Shown one piece after another: positions 1-10,538 of a stretch of DNA of 64,000 bases. Every line of letters begins with the position of its first letter. Position 1 is the first letter of the stretch. Position numbers and translations under genes: made by a program. Source of the DNA: Brachyspira pilosicoli (GTDB lineage: Bacteria; Spirochaetota; Brachyspiria; Brachyspirales; Brachyspiraceae); assembly GCF_008016535.1 (NCBI RefSeq), contig NZ_SAXY01000055.1:32515-96514 (forward strand), written 5' to 3'. The notes under the pieces are model-generated. The model searched no databases. It was not told the origin of the DNA and worked only from the letters and a program-made list of their open reading frames with translations.

Positions 1-808
1 TCATATTTTTATTCCTTGTACTACTTGGAGTTCCGCCATCTGATAATGAAAAAATTTTCATTATACTTTTACATTCTTTTAATTGCTTATTAATAATTTT
101 ATCTGTATTTACTTTTACCCATATCTGAAATATAGTAGCAACATTTACTTCTTTACCATTTGGATACTCAAATGAATTAAGGGGTAATTTTTCTGTATAT
201 GCTAATTTATATCCTTTTACTCTTTTCATAGGAACACCTTTTCCACTGCTATTAAATAATGGTGGTAAAATAAAAGCAACAACATCAGCGAAGCTATAAG
301 AATGATTTATAAATCTAAGTGCTAAATTTCCTCTTAAACCAAATGGAGGATTACCTATAACAATGTATTTATTTTTTATTTTAGGAAAAAAATCTAAATA
401 ATTAATTTTTATTATTTCATTTTTTAGTTTTCCTTTTGGCTCTAAATCTATACCAATTCTTCTATTTTTAGGTAATATTTCATAAAAACTGCAACAACCT
501 GCACTTGGTTCTATAAAATAATAATTTTCATAATTTATATCAATTTCTTTTAAAACTTCTAAAGTTTTATTATAACAATATAAAGAAGTTTTTTTTGTAG
601 TATAAAATTGACATTTATTTCTATAATCAGAATCAAAATTATATTTATAATTTAAAATTCTATTTAAATCTTCTAAGTAATTATTTGGGACTTTTTTATT
701 TAAAATCCATCTTTTTATAGTACCTGTATGAACGTATAATTCTTCTGATAAATCTTTGATAGATTTTATTTCTAAAACTTCTTCAAATATAACATAAGAA
801 TTAATCAA
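1..808 (-). CDS. N6-adenine DNA methyltransferase with N-terminal HTH, C-terminus cut by window edge
   Basis: The gene runs off the left edge, so its C-terminus is missing; 269 codons are present. The start is a TTG (complement of 806-808) six bases after a GGAGAG ribosome site at 815-820. Residues about 15-35 resemble a helix-turn-helix (KDLSEELYVHTGTIKRW). Residues 98-108 (FIEPSAGCCSF) look like the S-adenosylmethionine-binding motif I, and residues 153-156 (NPPF) are the catalytic motif IV of amino-methyltransferases acting on adenine. I infer a DNA adenine methyltransferase that protects or marks a specific site; the target cannot be read from the sequence. It could be part of a type II or IIG restriction system whose partner lies outside the window, or an orphan enzyme. 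Confidence 0.75.
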   Translation of the reverse strand, partial: MINSYVIFEEVLEIKSIKDLSEELYVHTGTIKRWILNKKVPNNYLEDLNRILNYKYNFDSDYRNKCQFYTTKKTSLYCYNKTLEVLKEIDINYENYYFIEPSAGCCSFYEILPKNRRIGIDLEPKGKLKNEIIKINYLDFFPKIKNKYIVIGNPPFGLRGNLALRFINHSYSFADVVAFILPPLFNSSGKGVPMKRVKGYKLAYTEKLPLNSFEYPNGKEVNVATIFQIWVKVNTDKIINKQLKECKSIMKIFSLSDGGTPSSTRNKNM

Positions 809-837
809 AACTATCTCTCCTTAAATAAAACATAAAA

Positions 838-1620
838 CTATTTATACCATTCAATTAATATAGGACAATGGTCGCTTCCAAGAACATCAGTTAAAATATC
901 AGCCCTTTTAATATTATTTGATATTTCATTATTAACAAAGAAATAATCTATTCTCCAGCCTACATTCTTCTCTCTAGAACGAGTCTTCATATCCCACCAA
1001 CTATAATGTCCGCCTTCTTTTACAAACATTCTAAAAGTATCAGTAAAACCGCTATTTAAAAATTTTGTTATGCATTCGCGTTCTATAGGCAAAAAACCAA
1101 TGCTCTTCTCATTTTCTTTAGGTCTAGCCAAATCTATAGCCTCGTGAGCAATATTCATATCTCCGCATAATATTACATTAGTTTTTTCTTTTAATTTTAT
1201 CATATGTTTAGTCATTTCATCATAAAAAGAGAGTTTATAATTAAAATGTTCTTCAGATTTACCGCCGTTAGGAAAATAAACATTAAATATAGTAAAGTCA
1301 TCAAACTCTAAAGCAAGTATTCTTCCTTCTCTGTCTGTAAATTTAGAACCAAACTTATTTTTTATTTCTTTGTTTGGTTTTAATTTAGTATATATAGCAA
1401 CACCGCTGTAACCTTTTTTTATTTCAGGGTCAGCAGGATTAATAAATAATTGATAGCCTTCTATGTTCCTTAAATCTTCAGGAAGCTGTTCTTCAAAAGC
1501 CTTAGTCTCTTGCAAACATATTATATCGGCATCTTCTTTTTTTATAAAATCCACTAAACCTTTTTTGTATGCTGCTCTTATACCGTTAACATTCCAAGAA
1601 ATTATTTTTAATTTGCTCAT
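838..1620 (-). CDS. xth: Exodeoxyribonuclease III / AP endonuclease
   Basis: The 260-residue protein is full length for the exonuclease III branch of the endonuclease/exonuclease/phosphatase superfamily, which cleaves DNA 5' of abasic sites and trims 3' ends in base excision repair. Visible signatures are ISWNVNGIRA at the N-terminus, the metal-binding Glu in LQETK (residues 36-40), GDMN around 153-156 with the catalytic Asp/Asn, WRIDYFF near the C-terminus, and the GSDHCP motif (248-253) with the catalytic Asp-His pair. The start is ATG at 1620. It has its own sigma-70-type promoter at 1647-1675 and appears monocistronic; the methyltransferase begins 30 bases downstream with its own ribosome site. 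Confidence 0.95.
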   Translation of the reverse strand: MSKLKIISWNVNGIRAAYKKGLVDFIKKEDADIICLQETKAFEEQLPEDLRNIEGYQLFINPADPEIKKGYSGVAIYTKLKPNKEIKNKFGSKFTDREGRILALEFDDFTIFNVYFPNGGKSEEHFNYKLSFYDEMTKHMIKLKEKTNVILCGDMNIAHEAIDLARPKENEKSIGFLPIERECITKFLNSGFTDTFRMFVKEGGHYSWWDMKTRSREKNVGWRIDYFFVNNEISNNIKRADILTDVLGSDHCPILIEWYK

Positions 1621-1646
1621 ATATTACCTTTAATAAATTAGTTAAC

Positions 1647-1675
1647 ATTATACTAGTAATTTTATTATTTGTCAA
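1647..1675 (-). promoter_or_regulatory. Sigma-70-type promoter for exonuclease III
   Basis: On the minus strand, TTGACA (complement of 1670-1675) is followed after 17 bases by TATAAT (complement of 1647-1652), 26 bases before the exonuclease III start. Both hexamers match the consensus exactly. Confidence 0.8.
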
Positions 1676-1840
1676 AATCAATAGTTTAGTTTAACTATTT
1701 GTCGATAATATAAAGTGTTTTAAGTTTAATTTTTTATTGAAAATAAGATTATTTTTTATAATTTTTAAGTGTAGTATAAAATAAAAATTATCCTTTCAAA
1801 AAAAAGTATTTTAGGTTATAATTGATAAAAAGGGATTATT

Positions 1841-2098
1841 GTGAATATTATATTTATTATATTTGTTATCATTATATTTTTAATATTTATTTCTATGTTT
1901 GGAATACTATTTTTTGTATCGGGTATAGGAAAAATAGTTGATATTATATCTTCTATAGTATTTAGAAACCATGAGGATTGCCCTTTTTGTAATACTAAAA
2001 ATTCTATGAGGATAATAAAGACATATAACGGATATAAAAAGATATGTAATAAGTGTAAGTTTTCTATAGAAGTAGAAGATAAAGAAGAAAGGAAATAG
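1841..2098 (+). CDS. Small membrane protein with a cytoplasmic zinc ribbon
   Basis: An 85-residue protein starting at GTG 1841 after an AGGGAT ribosome site. Residues 2-36 are very hydrophobic and probably span the membrane once or twice. The C-terminal part has a CPFC...CNKC pattern (Cys 47, 50, 69, 72), typical of a zinc ribbon. I do not recognise a family with known function. A TATAAT at 1817-1822 with a weak TTTCAA 17 bases upstream may be its promoter. The opposite-strand reading frame here is AT-rich noise. It ends just before the convergent tRNA-Leu gene. Confidence 0.6.
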   Translation: MNIIFIIFVIIIFLIFISMFGILFFVSGIGKIVDIISSIVFRNHEDCPFCNTKNSMRIIKTYNGYKKICNKCKFSIEVEDKEERK

Positions 2099-2106
2099 AG
2101 ACATTT

Positions 2107-2186
2107 GCGAGGGGAGGGAATCGAACCCTCATGCCTAGGGCGCTAGATCCTAAGTCTAGTGCGTCTGCCAGTTCCGCCACCCTCGC
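2107..2186 (-). tRNA. tRNA-Leu (anticodon TAG)
   Basis: The minus strand folds as a class II tRNA: acceptor GCGAGGG pairs with CCCTCGC, the anticodon stem CTAGA/TCTAG encloses the loop CTTAGGA with anticodon TAG, there is a long variable arm (GCCCTAGGC) as in leucine tRNAs, and a T loop GGTTCGATTCC. The 3' CCA is not encoded. It reads the leucine codon CTA. Confidence 0.95.
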
Positions 2187-2238
2187 TTTTGTATCGTTAA
2201 TTATACATTAAAAAAATATTTTTTGCAAGAAGTGTTTT

Positions 2239-3864
2239 ATGGCTAAAATCAAAAATTTTACAAACAAAATCAAGAGTTTTTTTCAAAAAGAAATTTATTC
2301 TATTGATACATCAAATGTAAAACCTGTTTATAGATTTTTTATAAATTTATATAGAGTAATAACCTTTGCAATAACAGACTTCTTCAAAGATGACTGTACT
2401 ATAAGAGCAGCTTCTCTCACCTATCTTGTTACTCTTTCTTTTATACCTGCATTAATAGTTGGTTTGTTTGTGCTTAGAATATTTAATATTTATCAGAATA
2501 TATTTATTTTAATATTTGATTGGATGGAGAAAAATGCTCCTTTCTATGAACCTATGGTAAGGCAAATTTTAAATATTGCTGATAATACAGATTTAGCGAG
2601 TTTTGGTATTATAGGAGTAATATCTACTTTAGTAAGTGCTAGTTTAATACTTCATAATATTCAAAAATCGCTTATTAAAATTTGGCGTGTAAAAATTAGA
2701 ACTTCTATACCGAGAGTTGCTGTAAACTATATTGCTCTTTTAATATTGATTCCTGTTTCTATTGGTATATCTTTTACTTTAATTACTTATTCTTCTATAG
2801 CTTTATATTATTTGCCTGCTATTTTAAGAATATTAATATCTTGGGTGACTCCTGTTATTGCTATGAGTTTGCTTGTATTATTTTCTTATGTATTAGTGCC
2901 GCAAACTAAGGTTAATTGGTCTAATGCTTTAATATCTTCTGTGTTTGTGGCTATTGCTATTATTACTTTATTTAGTGTATATTTTAAATTAAACATTAAC
3001 GTGAAAAATTATAAACAGATATTTGACAGCGATAAATATAAAACAGAATATATTGTAAGAGAAGTAAACCTATTAAATAATAAAAATGAATTATCAGATA
3101 TAAAATTAGATAGAATAAGTTATAGAATAATAGAAGATGAAGGCACGGGAATATCTGCTGCTACATATGAAAGGGAAGTAATATCTAGTAATGCTTTATT
3201 TTTTACAAACTTTGCTCCTAATATATATGAACAGGTGAGAAAATATAATTTTCAATTAGATGATATAGTAACTATTACAAGTGAGAACTCTCTTCTAACA
3301 AGTATAGAACCTGCAGAGTTATCTTCAGCAAGTGCTTTTGCTCAAATACCGGTACTTTTACTTTTACTTTATATTGTATGGATAATTATTTTATTTGGTG
3401 CAGAGTTAACTCATTCGCTTCAATATTTTAGGTCATATGGAGTGGATGTAACAAACATAAAATTATCTTTTGCAGAAAAAGAGATGATAGCTTTAGAGTT
3501 TATGCATATTATAGCTTATAGATTTATGAATAATAAAAAATGCATGTCCATGTATGATTTAGCAAGGGATTTGAGAGTGGCTCCTTCTGTATTAAACGAT
3601 ATAACAGATTCTTTGGAACAGGCTAAATATATAGTAAAAATAGTAGAAGGCACTACAACTTCATACACATTAGCATGCCCTCCTGAACATATAACAATTG
3701 GAAATATATTATATAAACTTAGAATGACAGGCGGTTTTAGAGCTAAACATTTTAACCGTAATGATAAATACAAAAACATTATATATCAAAATAAAGCAAT
3801 ATCTGCTAAAGATTATAATACAACACTTTTAGCTTTAGTTGAAAATAAAAAGAAATTTATATAA
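2239..3864 (+). CDS. YihY/BrkB family integral membrane protein with C-terminal winged-helix domain
   Basis: The 541-residue protein has the family core: the N-terminal CTIRAASLTYLVTLSFIPAL signature (about residues 53-72) and six hydrophobic segments. The family was once called ribonuclease BN, but its real role is unsettled. Two additions are visible. A soluble insert of about 110 residues (roughly 255-365) separates the fifth and sixth membrane segments. After the last membrane segment (about 369-392), residues 410-500 look like a winged helix (MYDLARDLRVAPSVLNDITDSLEQAKYIV), as in other long members. The start is ATG 2239 after AAGAAG. It appears monocistronic. Confidence 0.85.
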   Translation: MAKIKNFTNKIKSFFQKEIYSIDTSNVKPVYRFFINLYRVITFAITDFFKDDCTIRAASLTYLVTLSFIPALIVGLFVLRIFNIYQNIFILIFDWMEKNAPFYEPMVRQILNIADNTDLASFGIIGVISTLVSASLILHNIQKSLIKIWRVKIRTSIPRVAVNYIALLILIPVSIGISFTLITYSSIALYYLPAILRILISWVTPVIAMSLLVLFSYVLVPQTKVNWSNALISSVFVAIAIITLFSVYFKLNINVKNYKQIFDSDKYKTEYIVREVNLLNNKNELSDIKLDRISYRIIEDEGTGISAATYEREVISSNALFFTNFAPNIYEQVRKYNFQLDDIVTITSENSLLTSIEPAELSSASAFAQIPVLLLLLYIVWIIILFGAELTHSLQYFRSYGVDVTNIKLSFAEKEMIALEFMHIIAYRFMNNKKCMSMYDLARDLRVAPSVLNDITDSLEQAKYIVKIVEGTTTSYTLACPPEHITIGNILYKLRMTGGFRAKHFNRNDKYKNIIYQNKAISAKDYNTTLLALVENKKKFI

Positions 3865-4045
3865 AAATGTTTTGTTAATATTTCAATTTTTATTAAAAAA
3901 ATTAGTTATTTATACTATTATTATTTCATAATATAAAAATATTTTAATAAATAATAATATTCTATTTAACATAATAAAAAATAATTAAGTATTTTAGTAT
4001 TATACCGAAAAAATAAGATAGTATAATATAAAAATAGGGGGAAGA

Positions 4046-5323
4046 ATGTTTAAATACACTATAGAAAGTTCTAAAAATATTAATGGAACCGTAAAGATTT
4101 CTGGTTCTAAAAATGCATCACTTCCTCTTTTGGTAGCTTCAATACTTACAGATGAACCTGTAACACTTCATAATGTACCAGATTTGGTTGATGTGCAGGT
4201 ATTAATAAATATATTAGATCCATTGGGAAAGAAAGTTGATTTTAAAAACAACACTACTGTAATAATATCACAAAACGGTAAAAGCGATGAAGCTCCATAT
4301 AAACTAGTAAAAAAAATGAGAGGTTCTATTATAGTACTTGGTCCTCTTCTAGCAAAACGCAAACACTGTAAAGTTTCCTACCCCGGCGGCTGTGCTTTTG
4401 GTCCAAGACCTATAGATTTGCACCTGAAAGGAATGGAAGCATTAGGGGCTAAGATTGATATCACCGCCGGTTATATAGATGCCACTGTAAAAGACAATTT
4501 AATAGGTGCAGATATAAATTTATCTGGTAAAAATGGTCCCACTGTTTTAGGTACAGATAATGTTATGATGGCTGCTACTTTGGCTAAAGGTAAAACAATT
4601 ATAAGAAATGCTGCAAGAGAGCCGGAATGTACAAACCTAGCAGAGTTTTTAAAAGCTATGGGGGCAAAAATTGAAGGAATAGGAACTTCTACCCTCACAA
4701 TAGAAGGCGTTGATTATTTAAAAGGTGTAGAGTTTGAAGTAATACCAGATAGAATAGAGACAGGTACTTTTTTGGCAATGGCTGCTGCAGGCAGAGGCAA
4801 ACTAAAATTAGAAAACACTAATCCAGAGCATTTAACTTATGTATTAGATTTACTCTCTTCTATAGGCTGCGATATAAAAACAACTAAATCGACAATAGAA
4901 ATAGATGTATCAAATAAAGAATTAAAGCCTTTTGAAATAGAAACACTTCCATATCCTGGCTTTCCAACAGATTTGCAGGCAATATTTACAACCTTAGCAT
5001 GTACAATAAAAGGTTCAAGCAAGATAAAAGAAACTATTTACCCAGACAGATTTAGTAATGTACCAGAATTAATTCGTATGGGTGCTAATATAGAATTATA
5101 TGAACCTAGCATTGTTGTAAATGGAGGCGGCAAACTTTCTGGTGCTGATGTACAGGCTAGTGATTTGCGTGCCGGTGCTGCATTGGTTATTGCAGGTGCT
5201 GTGGCAGAGGGTGTTACAGACCTCCACAGAATATACCATATAGAAAGAGGCTATGAAGACTTTGTAAACAAATTAAACAAAATTAATATAAAAACAACAA
5301 AAGAAAATGATGATATATTATAA
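4046..5323 (+). CDS. murA: UDP-N-acetylglucosamine 1-carboxyvinyltransferase
   Basis: MurA transfers enolpyruvate from phosphoenolpyruvate to UDP-GlcNAc, the first committed step of peptidoglycan synthesis in the cytoplasm. The 425-residue length is normal. Key residues are visible: Lys22-Asn23 in SGSKNASLP, and the catalytic loop SYPGGCAFGPRP with Cys116, the residue fosfomycin alkylates. The Cys (not Asp) form predicts fosfomycin-sensitive chemistry. The start is ATG 4046 after a strong AGGGGGAAG site. The flagellar rod gene follows after 17 bases, so the two are probably co-transcribed. Confidence 0.97.
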   Translation: MFKYTIESSKNINGTVKISGSKNASLPLLVASILTDEPVTLHNVPDLVDVQVLINILDPLGKKVDFKNNTTVIISQNGKSDEAPYKLVKKMRGSIIVLGPLLAKRKHCKVSYPGGCAFGPRPIDLHLKGMEALGAKIDITAGYIDATVKDNLIGADINLSGKNGPTVLGTDNVMMAATLAKGKTIIRNAAREPECTNLAEFLKAMGAKIEGIGTSTLTIEGVDYLKGVEFEVIPDRIETGTFLAMAAAGRGKLKLENTNPEHLTYVLDLLSSIGCDIKTTKSTIEIDVSNKELKPFEIETLPYPGFPTDLQAIFTTLACTIKGSSKIKETIYPDRFSNVPELIRMGANIELYEPSIVVNGGGKLSGADVQASDLRAGAALVIAGAVAEGVTDLHRIYHIERGYEDFVNKLNKINIKTTKENDDIL

Positions 5324-5340
5324 AAAAGGGGGATATATAA

Positions 5341-6189
5341 ATGGTTAGAGGAGTTTATACAGGTGCAAGCGGAATGATAGCCGAACAATACAGACTTGAT
5401 GTTGTGGCTAATAATTTGGCTAATGTTGATAAACCTGGTTTTAAAAGAGATACTGCTGCTTTCAAGGCTTTTCCAGAGATGATGGCTGCTAGAACCGAAG
5501 ATGACGGAGTTGTAATATTTCCTCTTGGTTCTACAGATATAAGACCTTATGTTGGAAGACTTGGTACTGGTGTAGAAGTAAATGAAGTTTTTACAGAGTG
5601 GGAACAAGGCTCTTTAAGAGAGACTGGCAATCAGCTTGATATAGCTTTGGGTGATAAAGGATTTTTCGCCGTAGAAACACCTCATGGAGAAAGATATACA
5701 AGAAACGGAAGTTTTTTAATTGATAAAGATAATTATCTCGTTACAAAACATGGCTATAAAGTAATGGGTGAAAATGGTTATATACAAATAAAAACTAATA
5801 ACTTTAATATAGACGAAGAAGGAAGAATTAGCATTAACAGAAGATATCAAGACAACGAAGACTTTGTTCAGTTTAATGATAATGAATGGGAAGATGAAGA
5901 AATACTTGACACTCTCAAAATAGTTCGCTTTGAAAATGAAAGATATCTCAAAAAAGAAGGAGATTCATTCTGGGTAGATACAGATATCAGCGGACCTGCT
6001 TATATAGCTCAAAAAGGTGTAGACAGACCTAAAGTATTATCAAGATTTTTAGAAATGAGTAATGTAAACCCTATAAATGAAATGGTTAGAATGATAGAAG
6101 TTCAACGTGCTTATGAATTAAACTCAAAAACTATATCAACACATGATACTCTAATAGGAAGAGTAGTTAATGAGGTTGGAAGAGTGTAA
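5341..6189 (+). CDS. flgF: Flagellar basal-body rod protein, FlgF/FlgG family
   Basis: The 282-residue protein carries the rod/hook N-terminal signature (GASGMIAEQYRLDVVANNLAN, shown here in part as VVANNLANVDKPGFKR) and the matching C-terminal helix (NEMVRMIEVQRAYELNSKTI). These ends form the coiled-coil core of the rod in the periplasmic flagellum. Only one such gene is present, so the choice between FlgF and FlgG is uncertain; the length and the acidic middle part suggest the FlgF (FlhO-like) form seen beside a separate flgG in spirochaetes. It lies 17 bases after murA, with a GGGGGAT ribosome site before ATG 5341. Confidence 0.8.
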   Translation: MVRGVYTGASGMIAEQYRLDVVANNLANVDKPGFKRDTAAFKAFPEMMAARTEDDGVVIFPLGSTDIRPYVGRLGTGVEVNEVFTEWEQGSLRETGNQLDIALGDKGFFAVETPHGERYTRNGSFLIDKDNYLVTKHGYKVMGENGYIQIKTNNFNIDEEGRISINRRYQDNEDFVQFNDNEWEDEEILDTLKIVRFENERYLKKEGDSFWVDTDISGPAYIAQKGVDRPKVLSRFLEMSNVNPINEMVRMIEVQRAYELNSKTISTHDTLIGRVVNEVGRV

Positions 6190-6251
6190 ATTAATATTTT
6201 GATAAAAATTGTACGATAATGTATAATAATATCTAAAATTATATAAAAGGA

Positions 6252-9197
6252 ATGGATTATTATATGGCTGTAGAAAAACCCCAACAAAAAACTATATTCT
6301 CTCTAAAAATGCAGCTTATTTTTACATATATAATAATAAATCTGCCTATATGGTATATTATACTATACTTCTTCGTATACAGTCATAAGATTCCTTTCTA
6401 CGGTATTAAAATAATAGCAACAGTTTTTTCTGTAGTATCTATATTAAAATACTTCGAGATTTGGCAAAATGGTATAAATATACAAATAGCTAGAAAAACT
6501 ATAAAACTATTTACAGCTACTTCTATAATTAGTTCATTTTTAGAAATAGTATTATACAATATATTAAATAAAGATGTTTTCATATACACATCTATTATAG
6601 CTATGATTGCATGTTTATTAGTAAATGGAGCTGCTGTTTCTTTAACTCTCCTCTCATTCAAAATAGCTACACTTAAATTAGACCTAGAAGTTAATATTAA
6701 TACTTTCTATATACCAATTACAACTAAAATTATATATACTATCTATTTCTTTTTCTTTTCTGTTGTGTTGATATTTTTAATCTATTCAATCAATGTAAAT
6801 GAAAACTTGTACATCAATAATTACGTTAATAGTACATTAAATGAAATATTAAAAATAGATAATAATATATATTCATTAAATAATTATATAAAAAATGATT
6901 TAGATATTTATAATAGAGTTATTAATAATATTTATTCAAATAGATACACTCAAAATAGAGATATTTTAAAAACAGAAATAGAAAGTAGATTATCTTATAT
7001 AAATAGAATTTCAAAAAATAATTACAAAGCAATATATATAAATATGGATAGAGAGTTTTTAGATTCAAACCTTGCCTATTCAATAAGTATAACTAAAAAT
7101 AGCTATTCTAATGATAATGCTTATACAATACGAACAGCAGATAGCTTAACAACTCACCCCGTATTAGAAAATAATGCTACAAGAAGAGATTTTTTTATAT
7201 CAGTAATAGCTAATGACAAAAACGATATAAATGTATCTGCACATTATCCAATAGTTTTAAACGATATTCAAATAGGATATATAATATCAGATATTAATAT
7301 AAAAGATTATTACAGCAATATGATTACAAATACTTCTCTTTCAGATTTATCATATATATATTATGATTTTAATACAAAAGAGGTATTATTAACTTCAGAA
7401 TCAGAAAGTATATTAGAAAATGTTAATTTGGTATTAAGAGAAAAATCTGCTAATTTAATTAAATATGTTACTGAGTTTGGCTCTCAATTAGGCAATAAAT
7501 ATCTTTATGTTACGCCAATACTTAATATAAGCGGAAATAGAACTATGGTTGTAATGTATTATATAAAAAATTTGAATGTTATTGCTATATATTATAGAGA
7601 TCTTACTAGTATAATAAAGAGTTCTGCTATAGAAAGAGATATATCAATAATATTGTCTATAGTTATAATAATATTTTTAGTAGTTTCAGGTACTTATTTA
7701 TATATTATAAGACAACTATTTAAACCTATAGATTCAGCTACAGAATCTGCTAAAGGTCTTATAGGAGGTAAAGGAGATTTAAGAAAAAGAATATATTCTA
7801 AAAATAATGATGAAATTGGAGTATTAGTATATAACTTCAACTTATTCCTTAATGTTTTAGATGATATTATAGGAAATTTAAAAACAGAAAGTAATAATGT
7901 ATTTCATGAAATAAAATTAATAGATAAAGCAATAGAATCAAACGCTCAAATGGTAAATGATCAGAGTGCTAGTATTACACAAAATATAGCAAGTGTAAAT
8001 AATATTATTAATTCAATAAAAAATGTTACAAACTCTTCAGAGCAGCAGAAACATGCATTTTCATCGGCTTCCATTGCTGTAGAGGAATTATTACAGACAA
8101 TTTATAAAATAAGTGATAACATGGAAAAGCAAGCATCTGCGGTAGAGCAAACATCTTCTTCTATAGAAGAGATGATATCTAATATTACGAGTGTTGCAAA
8201 AAGTATTACTAAAGCACATTCCTTCTCAAAAAAATTGCTTATAGATGCTCATGATGGTGGAGATATGGTAGATGAAGTGATAGAAGCTGTTAGAGGTATT
8301 GAGGAAAGCTCTGACCAAATTAAAGAGATAGTTAACGTTATTCAAGGTATCGCTGAGCAAACAAACCTATTAGCTATGAACGCAGCTATAGAAGCGGCAC
8401 ATGCTGGTGAACAAGGCAGAGGTTTTTCTGTAGTTGCTGATGAAATTAGGTTACTCGCAGAGCATACAGCAGAAAATACAAAAACTATTACAAACATTAT
8501 TAAAACTATTACTAAGAGAATAGATGAAACAGTTGAACTTGCTAATAACAGCGGCAAATCTCTAGAAAATATACTTGATATGTCTGAAAACACTTCAAGG
8601 GTTGTTGCTGAAATTAATACAGCAAACAGCGAGCTTGAAATAGGCGGAAGAGATATGCTTGAAACTATTAAACACTTAAATAATATTACTATGGGTGTTA
8701 AAGAAAATGTACGAGAACAGATTAATAGTGGTGATGTGGTAGACAGTCAAATTACTTTATTAGACCAAATTAATAAAGAGGTTGCTGAGATTATTCAAGC
8801 TAATAGTGTTGGAGCTACTGAAGTTGTTAGTACTATGGCTTTCTTAAATGAATTATCTGTAAAAACTGCTAAAAGTAATCATGAATTCTTTATGGTTACT
8901 AGTAAATTGAGTGAGAGTTTTAATAAATTCCAATCTATTATGTCTGGATTTATTACAAATGTTGATAATGTGGAAACTGAAAAATCTGACGATATAATAT
9001 TAAATTTAGATACAGAAGAATTTAATACTGATGAGATAGAAATTAATAAAATTGGTGAATCAGAATATAAAATAGATACTGAAATACAAGAATTAGAAAA
9101 AGAATTATCAAATATTGAAGATGATATTTTTTCTAAAGATAATAAAGTTCTTGAAACATTAAAAGAAGATTTTAAAAATCCTGATATGTTTTATTAA
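6252..9197 (+). CDS. Methyl-accepting chemotaxis protein
   Basis: The 981-residue receptor has an unusual N-terminus with about five hydrophobic segments in residues 20-185, then a periplasmic region of about 270 residues (possibly Cache-like), another membrane segment near 463-490, a HAMP region to about 540, and a long signalling coiled coil. The hallmark hairpin [20 protein letters not shown] begins near residue 702. It should couple extracellular ligands to CheA/CheW. The start is uncertain: ATG 6252 overlaps the only AAAGGA site, so ATG 6264 (MAVEKPQQ) may be the true start although its spacing is long (12). The acidic C-terminal tail lacks an obvious CheR-binding pentapeptide. Confidence 0.93.
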   Translation: MDYYMAVEKPQQKTIFSLKMQLIFTYIIINLPIWYIILYFFVYSHKIPFYGIKIIATVFSVVSILKYFEIWQNGINIQIARKTIKLFTATSIISSFLEIVLYNILNKDVFIYTSIIAMIACLLVNGAAVSLTLLSFKIATLKLDLEVNINTFYIPITTKIIYTIYFFFFSVVLIFLIYSINVNENLYINNYVNSTLNEILKIDNNIYSLNNYIKNDLDIYNRVINNIYSNRYTQNRDILKTEIESRLSYINRISKNNYKAIYINMDREFLDSNLAYSISITKNSYSNDNAYTIRTADSLTTHPVLENNATRRDFFISVIANDKNDINVSAHYPIVLNDIQIGYIISDINIKDYYSNMITNTSLSDLSYIYYDFNTKEVLLTSESESILENVNLVLREKSANLIKYVTEFGSQLGNKYLYVTPILNISGNRTMVVMYYIKNLNVIAIYYRDLTSIIKSSAIERDISIILSIVIIIFLVVSGTYLYIIRQLFKPIDSATESAKGLIGGKGDLRKRIYSKNNDEIGVLVYNFNLFLNVLDDIIGNLKTESNNVFHEIKLIDKAIESNAQMVNDQSASITQNIASVNNIINSIKNVTNSSEQQKHAFSSASIAVEELLQTIYKISDNMEKQASAVEQTSSSIEEMISNITSVAKSITKAHSFSKKLLIDAHDGGDMVDEVIEAVRGIEESSDQIKEIVNVIQGIAEQTNLLAMNAAIEAAHAGEQGRGFSVVADEIRLLAEHTAENTKTITNIIKTITKRIDETVELANNSGKSLENILDMSENTSRVVAEINTANSELEIGGRDMLETIKHLNNITMGVKENVREQINSGDVVDSQITLLDQINKEVAEIIQANSVGATEVVSTMAFLNELSVKTAKSNHEFFMVTSKLSESFNKFQSIMSGFITNVDNVETEKSDDIILNLDTEEFNTDEIEINKIGESEYKIDTEIQELEKELSNIEDDIFSKDNKVLETLKEDFKNPDMFY

Positions 9198-9270
9198 TAC
9201 ACAAAATATTATATTATTATTATAGCATATTTTTCTTTTTATCTGAAAATTAGTTATATTATTAACAATA

Positions 9271-9299
9271 TTGTGATTTATAGTAATACTTATTATAGT
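9271..9299 (+). promoter_or_regulatory. Putative sigma-70-type promoter for alr
   Basis: TTGTGA at 9271-9276 and TATAGT at 9294-9299 are separated by 17 bases and lie 58 bases before the alr start. Confidence 0.5.
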
Positions 9300-9356
9300 A
9301 TTAACTATAATAAACTCAAAATGTATACTGCAGCTTAAGTATGCTTAGGAGATAAA

Positions 9357-10457
9357 ATGTACAATATAGCAGAAATAGATCTAAAAGCATTACAAAACAA
9401 TATAAAGATAATTCGTTCTATGATAGGAAATACTAAATTGCTAAGCATAGTAAAGGCTAATGCTTATGGTCATGGTATTGTAGGAATGTCAGAGCAGTTA
9501 GAAAAATTAAATGTAGATGCACTTGGGGTTGCTACTGTGGAAGAGGGTGTAAAGATAAGAGAAGTTGGAATAAAAACTTCTATAATTGTTTTGTTTCAGC
9601 ATTTTAGAAATGAAGCAGAATATGTTTGCAGGTACAATTTAACACCTATTATAAGCAATGATGAATGTTTAGATGATTATGATAGATTTTTGAAAAAGTA
9701 TAATAAAAAGTTGAAACTGCATATTAAAGTAGATACAGGTTTAAATAGAATGGGGGCAAAACCTAAAGATGTATTAAACTTAGCAAAAAAAGTTTTATCA
9801 TATAATACTTTAGAGATAGAAGGTATTAATACTCATTATGCTGCTTCAGATACGTTTGATAATATTTCGAGAGAGTTTACAGAAAATCAAATAAGAGTAT
9901 TTAATGAAGTTTTGAATAATTTAAAAACAAACGGCATAAAAATAAATAATGCTCATACTGCTAATTCTGCTGCATTGCTTTATTATAAAAATGCATACTT
10001 CGATATGGTTAGAGCGGGCATAGTGCTTTATGGTTATACAGAGAAGCTGCATGATTTTGGATTTAAGCCAATACTCAATTTAAAATCTAAAATTATTTTA
10101 ACTAGAAAAATAAAGAGAAATGAAACTGTTTCTTATGGCATGACTTGGAAGGCTAGCAAAGATACTAATATTGCTGTAGTACCTATAGGATATGCTGATG
10201 GAATGTCAAGAAAACTTTCTAATAATTGGGAGGTTAAAATAAATGGTAAATATTATCCTATAGTAGGAAAGATATGTATGGATATTATGATGGTAGACAT
10301 AGGAAATGAAAATAATATAAAAGAAGAAGATGAGGTTTTAATATTTGGTAATGATGAGAGGCTCAATGCTAATACTATGGCAAAAAAAATAGATAGTATA
10401 AGTCATGAGGTATTGGTTCGTATAGGTGAGAGGGTGAAAAGGGTTTATAGAGATTAA
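9357..10457 (+). CDS. alr: Alanine racemase
   Basis: This PLP enzyme interconverts L- and D-alanine, supplying D-Ala for peptidoglycan together with Ddl (20690-21661). The 366-residue length is standard. The PLP lysine is Lys33 in SIVKANAYGHG, the second catalytic base is the Tyr of ETVSYGMTW (about residue 259), and VVPIGYADGMSR and the substrate loop with KICMDIMMVDI are present. The start is ATG 9357 after AGGAGATAAA. An alanine/sodium symporter gene follows about 80 bases downstream, so alanine uptake and racemisation may be coordinated. Confidence 0.97.
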   Translation: MYNIAEIDLKALQNNIKIIRSMIGNTKLLSIVKANAYGHGIVGMSEQLEKLNVDALGVATVEEGVKIREVGIKTSIIVLFQHFRNEAEYVCRYNLTPIISNDECLDDYDRFLKKYNKKLKLHIKVDTGLNRMGAKPKDVLNLAKKVLSYNTLEIEGINTHYAASDTFDNISREFTENQIRVFNEVLNNLKTNGIKINNAHTANSAALLYYKNAYFDMVRAGIVLYGYTEKLHDFGFKPILNLKSKIILTRKIKRNETVSYGMTWKASKDTNIAVVPIGYADGMSRKLSNNWEVKINGKYYPIVGKICMDIMMVDIGNENNIKEEDEVLIFGNDERLNANTMAKKIDSISHEVLVRIGERVKRVYRD

Positions 10458-10538
10458 AAAAATATTTTAAAAATAAAAAAAATTTAATTTTAAGGAGTAC
10501 ATCAAATTTAAATAAACTAGATAAAAAAGGAGATGTTT

